Below, piece by piece: positions 22,500-30,255 of a stretch of 33,477 nucleotides of DNA; the first letter of the stretch is position 1; every line of letters starts with the position of its first letter. The stretch is from Streptomyces sp. SID9727 (GTDB lineage: Bacteria > Actinomycetota > Actinomycetes > Streptomycetales > Streptomycetaceae). The DNA lies in NCBI RefSeq assembly GCF_010550605.1, contig NZ_JAAGNI010000041.1, forward strand, positions 1 to 33,477. Direction: 5' to 3'. A program made the position numbers and the translations under genes. The notes under the pieces were generated by a model. It was not told the origin of the DNA. It was given only the letters and a program-made list of their open reading frames with translations, and made no database searches.

Positions 22500-23495
22500 T
22501 CAGCCCCGCAGGCGCTGCGCGACCTCCGTCGCCCAGTACGTCAGGATCAGCTGGGCGCCCGCGCGGCGGATACCCGTCAGGCTCTCCATGATCGCCGCGT
22601 CGCGGTCGATCCAGCCCTTCTCGGCGGCGGCCTCGATCATGGCGTACTCGCCGCTGATCTGGTACGCGGCCACCGGTACGTCCGACGCCTCCGCGACCTT
22701 GGCCAGGATGTCCAGGTAGGGGCCCGCCGGCTTGACCATGACCATGTCCGCCCCCTCTTCGAGGTCGAGCGCCAGCTCGCGCAGGGACTCACGGATGTTG
22801 GCCGGGTCCTGCTGGTACGTCTTGCGGTCGCCCTTGAGCGAGGAGCCGACGGCCTCGCGGAACGGGCCGTAGAACGCCGAGGAGTACTTCGCGGTGTACG
22901 CGAGGATCGAGACGTCCTCGTGGCCCGTCTGGTCGAGGGCGTCGCGGATGACGCCGACCTGGCCGTCCATCATCCCGCTGGGGCCGACCACATGGGCGCC
23001 CGCGTCGGCCTGGACCTGGGCCATCTCCGCGTACCGCTCCAGGGTGGCGTCGTTGTCGACGCGGCCGTCCCCGGTCAGCACACCGCAGTGGCCGTGGTCG
23101 GTGAACTCGTCCAGACACAGGTCCGACATGACGATGAGATCGTCGCCCACCTCCTCGCGCACCGCGCGCAGCGCGACCTGGAGGATGCCGTCCGGGTCGG
23201 TGCCCGCCGTGCCCCGGCCGTCCTTCTTCTCGTCCAGCGGGACGCCGAACAGCATGATCCCCGACACTCCGGCCGAGACCGCGTCCACGGCCGCCTTCCG
23301 CAGGGTGTCCAGGGTGTGCTGCTGCACGCCGGGCATGGCCGAGATCGCGACCGGGGCGTCGATGCCCTCGCGGACGAACGCGGGCAGGATGAGGTTGGCC
23401 GGATCGAGCCGTGTCTCGGCGACCATCCGCCGCATCGCGGGGGTCGTCCGCAGCCGACGGGGCCGCGAGCCGGGGAAGTTTCCGTACACAGTCAT
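22500..23495 (-). CDS. hemB: Delta-aminolevulinic acid dehydratase (porphobilinogen synthase)
   Basis: 331 aa. Condenses two 5-aminolevulinate molecules to porphobilinogen, the first common step of tetrapyrrole synthesis, in the cytoplasm. Both Schiff-base lysines are present: Lys203 in [14 protein letters not shown] and Lys255 in [12 protein letters not shown]. The metal segment [15 protein letters not shown] carries Cys127, Asp129 and Cys137, in place of the three Cys of zinc enzymes or the Asp/Ala pattern of magnesium enzymes. ATG at 23495 follows TACGCT by six bases, so the mRNA may be leaderless. It lies downstream of hemD behind a terminator-like hairpin, so it is probably transcribed separately. 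Confidence 0.96.
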   Translation of the reverse strand: MTVYGNFPGSRPRRLRTTPAMRRMVAETRLDPANLILPAFVREGIDAPVAISAMPGVQQHTLDTLRKAAVDAVSAGVSGIMLFGVPLDEKKDGRGTAGTDPDGILQVALRAVREEVGDDLIVMSDLCLDEFTDHGHCGVLTGDGRVDNDATLERYAEMAQVQADAGAHVVGPSGMMDGQVGVIRDALDQTGHEDVSILAYTAKYSSAFYGPFREAVGSSLKGDRKTYQQDPANIRESLRELALDLEEGADMVMVKPAGPYLDILAKVAEASDVPVAAYQISGEYAMIEAAAEKGWIDRDAAIMESLTGIRRAGAQLILTYWATEVAQRLRG

Positions 23496-23501
23496 CCTTC
23501 G

Positions 23502-23507
23502 AGCGTA
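23502..23507 (-). promoter_or_regulatory. -10 element TACGCT of hemB
   Basis: Minus-strand TACGCT is followed by CGAAGG and the hemB ATG. The AAGG is too close to the ATG to be an efficient Shine-Dalgarno, which supports leaderless translation. No strong -35 is seen. Confidence 0.5.
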
Positions 23508-23555
23508 GACCCGCGCGGACCGGGCTCTTACCGACACCGGTGCCGGAAAAGCGGC

Positions 23556-23589
23556 GGGCCCGGCCGCCTCCGAAGAAGTGGCCGGGCCC
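23556..23589 (-). terminator. Terminator hairpin between hemD and hemB
   Basis: GGGCCCGGCC (23556-23565) and GGCCGGGCCC (23580-23589) pair perfectly over 10 bp around a 14-base loop, 17 bp after the hemD stop codon. Confidence 0.7.
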
Positions 23590-23605
23590 CGCGTCACAGC
23601 ACCGC

Positions 23606-25273
23606 TCAGGTCGTCGTACGCCGCCTGCGCGCACCCGGACGCCGCTCGCTCGGCCGGGTCACCGGGTCGCCGGCCTCCCGCGCCGCGTCCCGGCGCCGCG
23701 CGCCGAACTCCGCCAGCGCCTCGGCCAGCTTGTGCACCGAGGGCTCCGGCGACAGCACGTCCACGCGCAGCCCGTGCTCCTCGGCGGTCTTCGCCGTGGC
23801 GGGGCCGATGCACGCGATGACCGTCACGTTGTGCGGCTTGCCCGCGATGCCGACCAGGTTGCGCACGGTCGAGGACGAGGTGAAGAGCACCGCGTCGAAG
23901 CCGCCGCCCTTGATCGCCTCCCGGGTCTCGGCCGGCGGCGGCGAGGCGCGGACCGTGCGGTACGCGGTGACGTCGTCGACCTCCCAGCCGAGCTCGATCA
24001 GCCCGGCCACCAGGGTCTCCGTGGCGATGTCGGCACGCGGCAGGAAGACGCGGTCGATCGGGTCGAAGACCGGGTCGTACGGCGGCCAGTCCTCAAGGAG
24101 ACCGGCGGCGGACTGCTCGCCCGACGGCACCAGGTCCGGCTTCACGCCGAAGTCGATCAGCGCGGCGGCGGTCTGCTCGCCGACCGCGGCGACCTTGATC
24201 CCCGCGAAGGCCCGCGCGTCGAGCCCGTACTCCTCGAACTTCTCCCGGACGGCCTTCACGGCGTTCACGCTGGTGAAGGCGATCCACTCGTACCGGCCGG
24301 TGACCAGGCCCTTGACCGCCCGCTCCATCTGCTGGGGCGTACGCGGCGGCTCGACGGCGATCGTCGGCACCTCGTGCGGCACGGCGCCGTAGGACCGCAG
24401 CTGGTCGGAGAGCGAGGCCGCCTGCTCCTTCGTACGCGGCACGAGGACCTTCCAGCCGAACATCGGCTTGGACTCGAACCACGCCAGCTGGTCGCGCTGG
24501 GCGGCGGAGCTGCGCTCCCCGACCACGGCTATGACCGGCTGGTGCCCCTCCGGCGAGGGGAGCACCTTGCCCTGCTTGAAGACCTGGGCGATCGTCCCGA
24601 GGGTCGCCGTCCAGGTGCGCTGGCGCGTCGTCGTGCCGCCGGCCGTCACGGTCAGCGGGGTGTCGGGCTTGCGGCCCGCCGCGACCAGCTCACCGGCTGC
24701 GGCGGCCACCGCGTCGAGCGACGTCGAGATGACGCACGTGGCGTCGCTCACGCCGACCTCGCTCCAGCAGCGGTCGGTGGCCGTACGGGCGTCGACGAAC
24801 CGCACGTCCGCGCCCTGCGCGTCCCGCAGCGGCACCCCGGCGTACGCGGGCACCCCGACGGCGTTCGCGACGCCCGGGACGACCTCGAAGGGGATGCCGG
24901 CCGAGGCGCAGGCCAGCATCTCGGCGGCGGCGTTCCCGTCCAGGCCGGGGTCTCCGGCCACGGCACGGACGACCCGCCTGCCGCCCTTCGCGGCCTCCAT
25001 GACAAGATTGGCGGCATCCCTGAGAACGGGTACCCCGGCGGCTGTTGACTGCGCGTCAAGAACCGCCAGCTCAGGGGTGCTTACCCCTGCCCGCGCATGG
25101 CAGCGGACGACGCCGAGAACATCCGGTTCGGCGACAAGGACGTCCGCGCTCGCGAGCGCCTCGACGGCGCGCAGGGTCAGCAGTCCCGGGTCGCCGGGAC
25201 CGGCGCCGAGGAAGGTGACGTGCCCTGCGGAGTGGACCGGGAAATCGGATGCGGCGGGGCCGGTGGGGCTCAA
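23606..25273 (-). CDS. hemD: Uroporphyrinogen-III synthase fused to SUMT-like methyltransferase domain
   Basis: 555 aa. The start TTG at 25273 overlaps the hemC stop (TTGA); GGGGGAG lies nine bases upstream. Residues 14-255 are a uroporphyrinogen-III C-methyltransferase-like domain ([40 protein letters not shown]). The usual RLKGGDPFVFGRGGEE segment is replaced by [17 protein letters not shown]. Residues about 275-525 are uroporphyrinogen-III synthase, which closes hydroxymethylbilane into the asymmetric ring ([59 protein letters not shown]). A basic tail [12 protein letters not shown] ends the protein. The synthase is clearly expected to work; methyltransferase activity is doubtful. Confidence 0.93.
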   Translation of the reverse strand: MSPTGPAASDFPVHSAGHVTFLGAGPGDPGLLTLRAVEALASADVLVAEPDVLGVVRCHARAGVSTPELAVLDAQSTAAGVPVLRDAANLVMEAAKGGRRVVRAVAGDPGLDGNAAAEMLACASAGIPFEVVPGVANAVGVPAYAGVPLRDAQGADVRFVDARTATDRCWSEVGVSDATCVISTSLDAVAAAAGELVAAGRKPDTPLTVTAGGTTTRQRTWTATLGTIAQVFKQGKVLPSPEGHQPVIAVVGERSSAAQRDQLAWFESKPMFGWKVLVPRTKEQAASLSDQLRSYGAVPHEVPTIAVEPPRTPQQMERAVKGLVTGRYEWIAFTSVNAVKAVREKFEEYGLDARAFAGIKVAAVGEQTAAALIDFGVKPDLVPSGEQSAAGLLEDWPPYDPVFDPIDRVFLPRADIATETLVAGLIELGWEVDDVTAYRTVRASPPPAETREAIKGGGFDAVLFTSSSTVRNLVGIAGKPHNVTVIACIGPATAKTAEEHGLRVDVLSPEPSVHKLAEALAEFGARRRDAAREAGDPVTRPSERRPGARRRRTTT

Positions 25274-26232
25274 AGTGCTCGCTCCCCCATAAGACCGGCC
25301 GCACCCTTGGCAAGCATGTCGGCCGCGAGTTCGCGACCGATCGCCGCCGCGTCGTCGTGCGACGTGGGAACGGGACCGGTGGTGGACATCTGCACCAGCG
25401 AGGCACCGTCGGTGGAACCGACGACACCGCGCAGGCGCAGTTCGTTGACAGCCTGACCGTCGGCGAGGAGGTCGGCCAGCGCACCCACGGGTGCGGAGCA
25501 GCCGGCCTCCAGGGCGGCGAGCAGGGCACGCTCGGCGGTCACGGCGGCCCGGGTGTACGGGTCGTCGAGCTCGGCGAGCGCGGCGGCGAGGTCGGCGCTG
25601 CTCGCAGCGCACTCGATCGCCAGTGCTCCCTGGCCGGGAGCGGGCAGCACGGTGTCGACCGACAGGAAGTCGGTCACCTCACCGCTGCGGCCCAGGCGGC
25701 TGAGCCCGGCCGCGGCGAGAACCACCGCGTCCAGCTCGCCGTCGCGTACGAACCCGATCCGGGTGTCGACGTTGCCGCGGATCGGAACGGTCTCGATGTC
25801 GAGGCCGTGGCTTCGGGCGTACGCGTTGAGCTGGGCCATGCGCCGCGGCGAGCCGGTGCCGACGCGGGCGCCGGACGGCAGCTCCGCGAAGGTCAGCCCG
25901 TCCCGGGCGATCAGCACGTCGCGGGGGTCCTCGCGCACCGGCACGGCGGCCAGCACCAGGCCCTCGGGCTGCGCGGTCGGCAGGTCCTTGAGCGAGTGGA
26001 CGGCGAAGTCCACCTCGCCCCGCAGCAGCGCGTCGCGCAGCGCGGCGACGAACACGCCGGTCCCGCCGATCTGCGCCAGGTGCTCCCGGGAGGTGTCCCC
26101 GTACGTGGTGATCTCCACGAGTTCGACGGCGCGCCCGGTCACCTCGCTGACCGCATCGGCGACGTGGCCGGACTGGGCCATGGCGAGCTTGCTGCGCCTG
26201 GTCCCCAGTCGCAGGGGTGAGTTGTCGGTCAT
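25270..26232 (-). CDS. hemC: Hydroxymethylbilane synthase (porphobilinogen deaminase)
   Basis: 320 aa. Polymerises four porphobilinogens into hydroxymethylbilane on a dipyrromethane cofactor. It starts MTDNSPLRLGTRRSKLAMAQ, with the conserved Arg pair. The catalytic loop is FVAALRDALLRGEVDFAVHSLKDLP, with the active-site Asp in VDFAVHSLKD. The cofactor Cys is in LLAALEAGCSAPVGA. Its ATG overlaps the hemA stop (ATGA) and its TGA overlaps the TTG start of hemD, so the three genes are translationally coupled. Confidence 0.97.
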   Translation of the reverse strand: MTDNSPLRLGTRRSKLAMAQSGHVADAVSEVTGRAVELVEITTYGDTSREHLAQIGGTGVFVAALRDALLRGEVDFAVHSLKDLPTAQPEGLVLAAVPVREDPRDVLIARDGLTFAELPSGARVGTGSPRRMAQLNAYARSHGLDIETVPIRGNVDTRIGFVRDGELDAVVLAAAGLSRLGRSGEVTDFLSVDTVLPAPGQGALAIECAASSADLAAALAELDDPYTRAAVTAERALLAALEAGCSAPVGALADLLADGQAVNELRLRGVVGSTDGASLVQMSTTGPVPTSHDDAAAIGRELAADMLAKGAAGLMGERAL

Positions 26233-27623
26233 GACCGCCCTCGATTCGGGTCGTTCAGGTCTGCCCGGGAGACGGCGGCGACCGTCTGCGGGTCGAGGTC
26301 GAAGAGTTCGCGCAGCGCGTCCGCGTACCCGGCGCCGCCGGGCTCGCTGGCGAGCTGCTTGACCCGCACGGTGGGCGCGTGCAGGAGTTTGTCGACCACG
26401 CGGCGCACGGTCTGCGTGATCTCGGCGCGCTGCTTCTCGTCCAGGTCGGGGAGGCGTCCGTCCAGCCGGGCGATCTCGTCCGCGACCACGCCGGCGGCCA
26501 TCGTGCGCAGGGCGACGACGGTCGGGGTGATGTGGGCGGCGCGCTGGGCCGCCCCGAAGGCGGCGACCTCGTCGGCGACGATGGTGCGCACCTGGTCCAC
26601 ATCGGCGGCCATCGGGGCGTCGGCCGACGCCTCCGCGAGCGACTCGATGTCGACGAGGCGCACACCGTCGAGGCGGCCGGCCGCCACGTCGATGTCACGC
26701 GGCATCGCGAGGTCCAGCAGCGCCAGGCGGTCGGGCCCGGTGGACTGGGCCGGGATCAGGCCGCTCGCCGGATCGGGCACGTGGTCGAGGCCGAGCGCCC
26801 CGGCGACGGTCTCGGCGGTGAGCACGAGTCCGGTGGCACCGGTGCAGGAGACGGCGATGTCGGCACGTGTCAGTTCACCGGTGACCTCGGCCATCTCCAC
26901 GGCCCGGGCGCGCACCCCCGTGCCGCCGGGCTGGTTCAGGATCTCGACCAGGCGGTCGGCGCGGGCCCGGGTGCGGTTGGCGACGGCGATCTCGGCGACG
27001 CCGGAGCGGGCCAGCGTGGCGGCGGCCAGCGAGGACATGGAGCCGGCGCCGATGACCAGGGCGCGCTTGCCCTTGGCCCAGGCGGCGGTGTCGGGGCCGT
27101 CGGCGAGCTGTTCCAGGCCGAAGGTGACGAGCGACTGCCCGGCCCGGTCGATCCCGGTCTCGCTGTGGGCGCGCTTGCCGACCCGCAGGGCCTGCTGGAA
27201 GAGGTCGTTGAGCAGCCGCCCCGCGGTGTGCAGCTCCTGGCCGAGGGCGAGCGCGTCCTTGATCTGGCCGAGGATCTGGCCCTCGCCGACGACCATCGAG
27301 TCCAGCCCGCAGGCCACCGAGAACAGGTGGTGGACGGCCCGGTCCTCGTAGTGCACGTAGAGGTACGGAGTCAGCTCGTCGAGCCCGACGCCGCTGTGCT
27401 GGGCGAGGAGCGTGGACAGCTCGGCGACGCCCGCGTGGAACTTGTCCACGTCGGCGTACAGCTCGATGCGGTTGCAGGTGGCGAGGACGGTCGCCTCGGC
27501 GGCGGGCTCGGCCGCCAGGGTGTCCTGGAGCAGCTTGGCCTGGGTGTCGGCGGCCAGCGAGGCGCGTTCCAGGAGGGAGACGGGGGCGCTGCGGTGGCTC
27601 AGACCCACGAGGAGCAGGCTCAT
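26229..27623 (-). CDS. hemA: Glutamyl-tRNA reductase
   Basis: 464 aa. Reduces glutamyl-tRNA to glutamate-1-semialdehyde with NADPH, the committed step of the C5 pathway. The catalytic Cys50 is in VLATCNRIELYADV; HLFSVACGLDSMVVGEGQIL and GQIKDALALGQEL are signature segments. The NADPH fold begins ALVIGAGSMSSLAAATLAR with ANRTRARADRLVEIL. The C-terminal dimerisation region (VVDKLLHAPTVRVKQLASEP) is complete. Coupled by ATGA overlaps to rex upstream and hemC downstream. Control by Rex links haem supply to the redox state. Confidence 0.97.
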   Translation of the reverse strand: MSLLLVGLSHRSAPVSLLERASLAADTQAKLLQDTLAAEPAAEATVLATCNRIELYADVDKFHAGVAELSTLLAQHSGVGLDELTPYLYVHYEDRAVHHLFSVACGLDSMVVGEGQILGQIKDALALGQELHTAGRLLNDLFQQALRVGKRAHSETGIDRAGQSLVTFGLEQLADGPDTAAWAKGKRALVIGAGSMSSLAAATLARSGVAEIAVANRTRARADRLVEILNQPGGTGVRARAVEMAEVTGELTRADIAVSCTGATGLVLTAETVAGALGLDHVPDPASGLIPAQSTGPDRLALLDLAMPRDIDVAAGRLDGVRLVDIESLAEASADAPMAADVDQVRTIVADEVAAFGAAQRAAHITPTVVALRTMAAGVVADEIARLDGRLPDLDEKQRAEITQTVRRVVDKLLHAPTVRVKQLASEPGGAGYADALRELFDLDPQTVAAVSRADLNDPNRGRS

Positions 27624-28387
27624 GCCGGCATCACGGCGGGCATGTCCCCGTCGGGTCCCTTCCGGCCGGTGGTGGTGGCGCGCACGGGCGGCGCGGCCGG
27701 GTCGGGCGCGGTGTCGACGCCCTCCTCACCGGCCTTGCGCTGCTCGTGGAAGGCGAGGATCTGGAGCTCGATGGACAGGTCCACCTTGCGCACGTCGACG
27801 CCCTCGGGCACGGAGAGGACGGTCGGCGCGAAGTTCAGGATCGAGGTGACCCCGGCGGCGACGAGCCGGTCGCACACCTGCTGGGCGGCGCCGGGCGGAG
27901 TGGTGATCACACCGATGGAGACGCCGTTCTCGCTGATGATGCGGTCGAGGTCGTCGGCGTGCTGCACGGGGATGCCCGCGACGGGCGTCCCGGCCATCGC
28001 CGGGTCGGCGTCGATGAGCGCGGCGACGCGGAAGCCGCGCGAGGCGAACCCGCCGTAGTTGGCGAGCGCGGCGCCGAGGTTTCCGATGCCGATGATGGCG
28101 ACCGGCCAGTCCTGGGTGAGGCCGAGCTCGCGCGAGATCTGGTAGACGAGGTACTCGACGTCGTAGCCGACGCCGCGCGTCCCGTACGACCCGAGATAGC
28201 TGAAGTCCTTGCGCAGCTTCGCGGAGTTGACCCCCGCCGCCGCGGCGAGCTCCTCGGAGGAGACCGTGGGGACCGAGCGCTCGGAGAGCGCGGTCAGCGC
28301 GCGGAGATACAGCGGAAGTCGGGCGACGGTGGCCTCGGGAATTCCTCGGCTACGGGTCGCCGGTCGGTGATTTCGGCCAGTTGCCAC
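27620..28387 (-). CDS. rex: Redox-sensing transcriptional repressor Rex
   Basis: 255 aa from GTG at 28387 with AGGAG five bases upstream. N-terminal winged helix (about 15-90): IPEATVARLPLYLRALTALS, then VSSEELAAAAGVNSAKLRKD and FSYLGSYGTRGVGYDVEYL. The C-terminal Rossmann domain has WPVAIIGIGNLGAALANYGG, FRVAALIDADP, and IGVITTPPGAAQQVCDRLV. Rex binds NADH or NAD+ and leaves its operator when NADH is high. A 30-residue tail rich in Pro, Ala and Gly ends the protein. First gene of the rex-hemA-hemC-hemD operon; the Streptomyces homologue is the founding member of the family. Confidence 0.97.
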   Translation of the reverse strand: MATGRNHRPATRSRGIPEATVARLPLYLRALTALSERSVPTVSSEELAAAAGVNSAKLRKDFSYLGSYGTRGVGYDVEYLVYQISRELGLTQDWPVAIIGIGNLGAALANYGGFASRGFRVAALIDADPAMAGTPVAGIPVQHADDLDRIISENGVSIGVITTPPGAAQQVCDRLVAAGVTSILNFAPTVLSVPEGVDVRKVDLSIELQILAFHEQRKAGEEGVDTAPDPAAPPVRATTTGRKGPDGDMPAVMPA

Positions 28388-28452
28388 GGTGCTCCTGCGG
28401 GATGAGCGGGGCTTTAGGCGGCCGTATGTCCCAAGACCGCCCCGTCGAATGC

Positions 28453-28481
28453 AGGCTATGTCTTTGTGAACGCGTGCACAA
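28453..28481 (-). promoter_or_regulatory. rex-hem operon promoter
   Basis: On the minus strand -35 TTGTGC (28481-28476), a 17-bp spacer, and -10 TAGCCT (28458-28453). Transcription would start about 28446, giving a leader of roughly 60 nt before the GTG. The Rex operator covers the -35 and most of the spacer. Confidence 0.7.
28465..28480. promoter_or_regulatory. Rex operator (ROP)
   Basis: TGTGAACGCGTGCACA differs at one base from the Rex consensus TGTGAACGCGTTCACA known from Streptomyces. Symmetry extends outward to CTTTGTG (28462-28468) / CACAAAG (28477-28483), seven perfect pairs. Its overlap with the promoter indicates direct autorepression. Confidence 0.92.
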
Positions 28482-28507
28482 AGATTGTGTCCGGTTTGTC
28501 CGGTCAA

Positions 28508-28523
28508 AGTGACCGGGGTCACG
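28508..28523. promoter_or_regulatory. Palindrome GTGACC-GG-GGTCAC upstream of the rex promoter
   Basis: A perfect 6-bp inverted repeat with a two-base centre (28509-28522), 27 bp upstream of the rex -35. It fits AGTGA-N6-TCAC, the remembered BldD half-site arrangement, and also GTG-N6-GNCAC, the remembered Streptomyces Crp motif. Either reading is unproven. Confidence 0.45.
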
Positions 28524-28535
28524 CACATTCGTCGC

Positions 28536-28558
28536 GCGATCCAGGAACCATGGATCGC
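28536..28558. terminator. Hairpin between glutaredoxin gene and rex promoter
   Basis: GCGATCCA-N7-TGGATCGC, eight perfect pairs with a seven-base loop, about 100 nt after the glutaredoxin-like stop codon. It may terminate that transcript ahead of the rex promoter; an operator is the alternative. Confidence 0.45.
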
Positions 28559-28659
28559 ATCAGCCCGTTGCAGGCCCGAAGGGGGCAAAGCGGTACACAC
28601 TCCTCACGACTACGCCCCCGAGACCACTCAAAACGCCCACGATGGTAACCGGGTTTCCC

Positions 28660-28935
28660 TCAGGAAAGCAGCGCGCTGCGCAGTCTCGCCGGGTCGACCC
28701 GCCAGAACGTGTGCTGTTCGTCATCCACGAGCACCACCGGGATCTGCTCCCAGTACTCCCGGTACAGCTCCTCGTCCCGGGTGATGTCCTTCTCCTCCCA
28801 GGAGGCGCCGGTCTCCTCGCAGACCGCCCGGACCACCGCCCGGGCGTCGTCACAGAGGTGGCAGCCGGGCTTCCCCACCAGGGTCACCACGCGCTCGGCG
28901 GGGTTCTTCTTCCTACGACGCAGCAAGGCACTCAT
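28660..28935 (-). CDS. Glutaredoxin-like thioredoxin-fold protein
   Basis: 91 aa from ATG at 28935. A thioredoxin fold with the redox motif at residues 21-30: [12 protein letters not shown], where Cys25 and Cys28 form the CxxC pair. The cis-Pro is in [14 protein letters not shown], and [13 protein letters not shown] is the final helix. It belongs to the small glutaredoxin family that lies next to rex in streptomycetes. It probably reduces disulfides, but the electron donor is not evident. An in-frame ATG at 28944 is an alternative start; GAGAAT seven bases before 28935 supports the shorter one as leaderless. Transcribed towards rex on the same strand. Confidence 0.88.
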   Translation of the reverse strand: MSALLRRRKKNPAERVVTLVGKPGCHLCDDARAVVRAVCEETGASWEEKDITRDEELYREYWEQIPVVLVDDEQHTFWRVDPARLRSALLS

Positions 28936-29028
28936 GCCTCTCATTCTCGGCCCCGTCCCGGAGCCCGCGGACACCAGGAGTTCACACCACGGCACCACGG
29001 TGGAACCGGAACGACCCGGCCGACTGGC

Positions 29029-29034
29029 TATGCT
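29029..29034 (+). promoter_or_regulatory. -10 element TATGCT of the HAD phosphatase gene
   Basis: TATGCT ends seven bases before ATG at 29042, and no Shine-Dalgarno is present, so the message is probably leaderless. This also argues against the earlier in-frame ATG at 29030, which would be part of the -10. Confidence 0.5.
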
Positions 29035-29041
29035 CGACCGC

Positions 29042-29968
29042 ATGGCCGCTCTTGGATGGCTCACCCCCCGCAGGCGTTCCGCCACGGCTCGCAGTGTGCT
29101 GGCCGGCGAGGCGGCGGCGGAGGCCGCGCGGAAGCTGGAAGCCGGGTCCGCCGCCGCGGAGACCGGTCCGGAGGAGCCCGAGTTCCCCGTCGTCGGCGAC
29201 GAACGGGCCGCCGCCTTCTTCGACCTCGACAACACCGTGATGCAGGGCGCCGCGCTCTTCCACTTCGGCCGCGGCCTCTACAAGCGGAAGTTCTTCGAGC
29301 GCCGCGAGCTCACCCGGTTCGCCTGGCAGCAGGCGTGGTTCCGGCTGGCCGGAGTCGAGGACCCGGAGCACATGCAGGACGCCCGCGACAGCGCGCTGTC
29401 CATCGTCAAGGGCCACCGCGTCTCCGAGCTGATGTCGATCGGCGAGGAGATCTACGACGAGTACATGGCCGACCGCATCTGGCCCGGCACCCGCTCCCTG
29501 GCCCAGGCCCACCTGGACGCCGGCCAGCGGGTCTGGCTGGTCACCGCGGCCCCGGTGGAGACCGCCACGATCATCGCCCGCCGGCTCGGCCTGACCGGGG
29601 CGCTCGGCACGGTCGCCGAATCGGTCGACGGGGTGTACACCGGACGCCTGGTCGGCGAACCCCTGCACGGGCCCGCGAAGGCCGAGGCGGTCCGCGCCCT
29701 GGCGGCGGCGGAGGGCCTGGACCTGGCGCGCTGCGCCGCGTACAGCGACTCGCACAACGACATCCCGATGCTGTCGCTGGTGGGCCACCCGTACGCGATC
29801 AACCCGGACACCAAGCTCCGCAAGCACGCCCGCGCCCGCGACTGGCGGCTGCGCGACTACCGCACCGGCCGCAAGGCGGCCAAGGTCGGCATCCCGGCCG
29901 CCGCCGGAGTCGGCGCCCTCGCGGGCGGCACGGCCGCGGCCGTCGCCCTGCACCGCCGCCGCCGCTGA
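29042..29968 (+). CDS. HAD-IB family phosphatase with C-terminal hydrophobic segment
   Basis: 308 aa. Motif I is [14 protein letters not shown] with the nucleophile Asp61 and Asp63; motif II is in [12 protein letters not shown]; motif III is near [12 protein letters not shown]; motif IV is [13 protein letters not shown]. These place it in the HAD-IB (SerB-like) subfamily. The helical cap lies between motifs I and II (about residues 75-160). A C-terminal stretch [20 protein letters not shown] ending in HRRRR looks like a weak membrane anchor. Substrate unknown; phosphoserine, lysophospholipid or other monoesters are all possible. The adjacent gene bldN is on the same strand, 287 bp away. Confidence 0.9.
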   Translation: MAALGWLTPRRRSATARSVLAGEAAAEAARKLEAGSAAAETGPEEPEFPVVGDERAAAFFDLDNTVMQGAALFHFGRGLYKRKFFERRELTRFAWQQAWFRLAGVEDPEHMQDARDSALSIVKGHRVSELMSIGEEIYDEYMADRIWPGTRSLAQAHLDAGQRVWLVTAAPVETATIIARRLGLTGALGTVAESVDGVYTGRLVGEPLHGPAKAEAVRALAAAEGLDLARCAAYSDSHNDIPMLSLVGHPYAINPDTKLRKHARARDWRLRDYRTGRKAAKVGIPAAAGVGALAGGTAAAVALHRRRR

Positions 29969-30084
29969 CTCTCCGCGCCCGCGTGCGTCAACACGGCACA
30001 CCCTTGTCACCGGCCACAACCCGTCGCCCCCGCAGACAGATTCCGAAGCGAATCGATCAACAAGCGGTCACGATGTGCGACTTG

Positions 30085-30117
30085 TTGCGTCGAAAAGTTG
30101 GTCCAGAAGCGACGCAA
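30085..30117. promoter_or_regulatory. Inverted repeat TTGCGTCG-N17-CGACGCAA upstream of bldN
   Basis: A perfect 8-bp inverted repeat about 140 bp before the bldN start and upstream of its predicted -10. The half-site TGCGTCG is the same as in the operator at 3342-3368, with a longer spacer. Could be an operator or a hairpin. Confidence 0.4.
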
Positions 30118-30162
30118 TCGATGATTTGTGCAACTGGGCGTAGCGCGGCCTGTACGAAGCGT

Positions 30163-30168
30163 TATTCT
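30163..30168 (+). promoter_or_regulatory. Candidate bldN -10 (TATTCT)
   Basis: TATTCT fits TAnnnT; transcription near 30175 would give an 80-nt leader containing the dyad at 30195-30210. No clear -35 is seen 16-19 bp upstream, so an activator or a weak promoter is implied. Confidence 0.4.
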
Positions 30169-30194
30169 CCTCAGACGCATTCCGGACCCGCCAC

Positions 30195-30210
30195 TCACTA
30201 CGTCGAGTGA
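30195..30210. promoter_or_regulatory. Dyad TCACT-N6-AGTGA in the bldN leader
   Basis: A perfect 5-bp inverted repeat made of TCAC/GTGA half-sites, 45 bp before the bldN start codon. BldD is known to repress bldN in Streptomyces and its sites contain such half-sites, but the orientation here is reversed relative to the commonly given AGTGA-N-TCAC form, so the match is tentative. Confidence 0.45.
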
Positions 30211-30255
30211 CGGTTCCGCACTGCTCGTGATGGAAGCTCTGCCTCTGGGAGTCCC

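Noticed and set aside
28388..28659. Additional small genes in the rex upstream region
   Set aside because: Open frames there have poor third-position bias and no RBS; the space is explained by promoter, operators and a hairpin.
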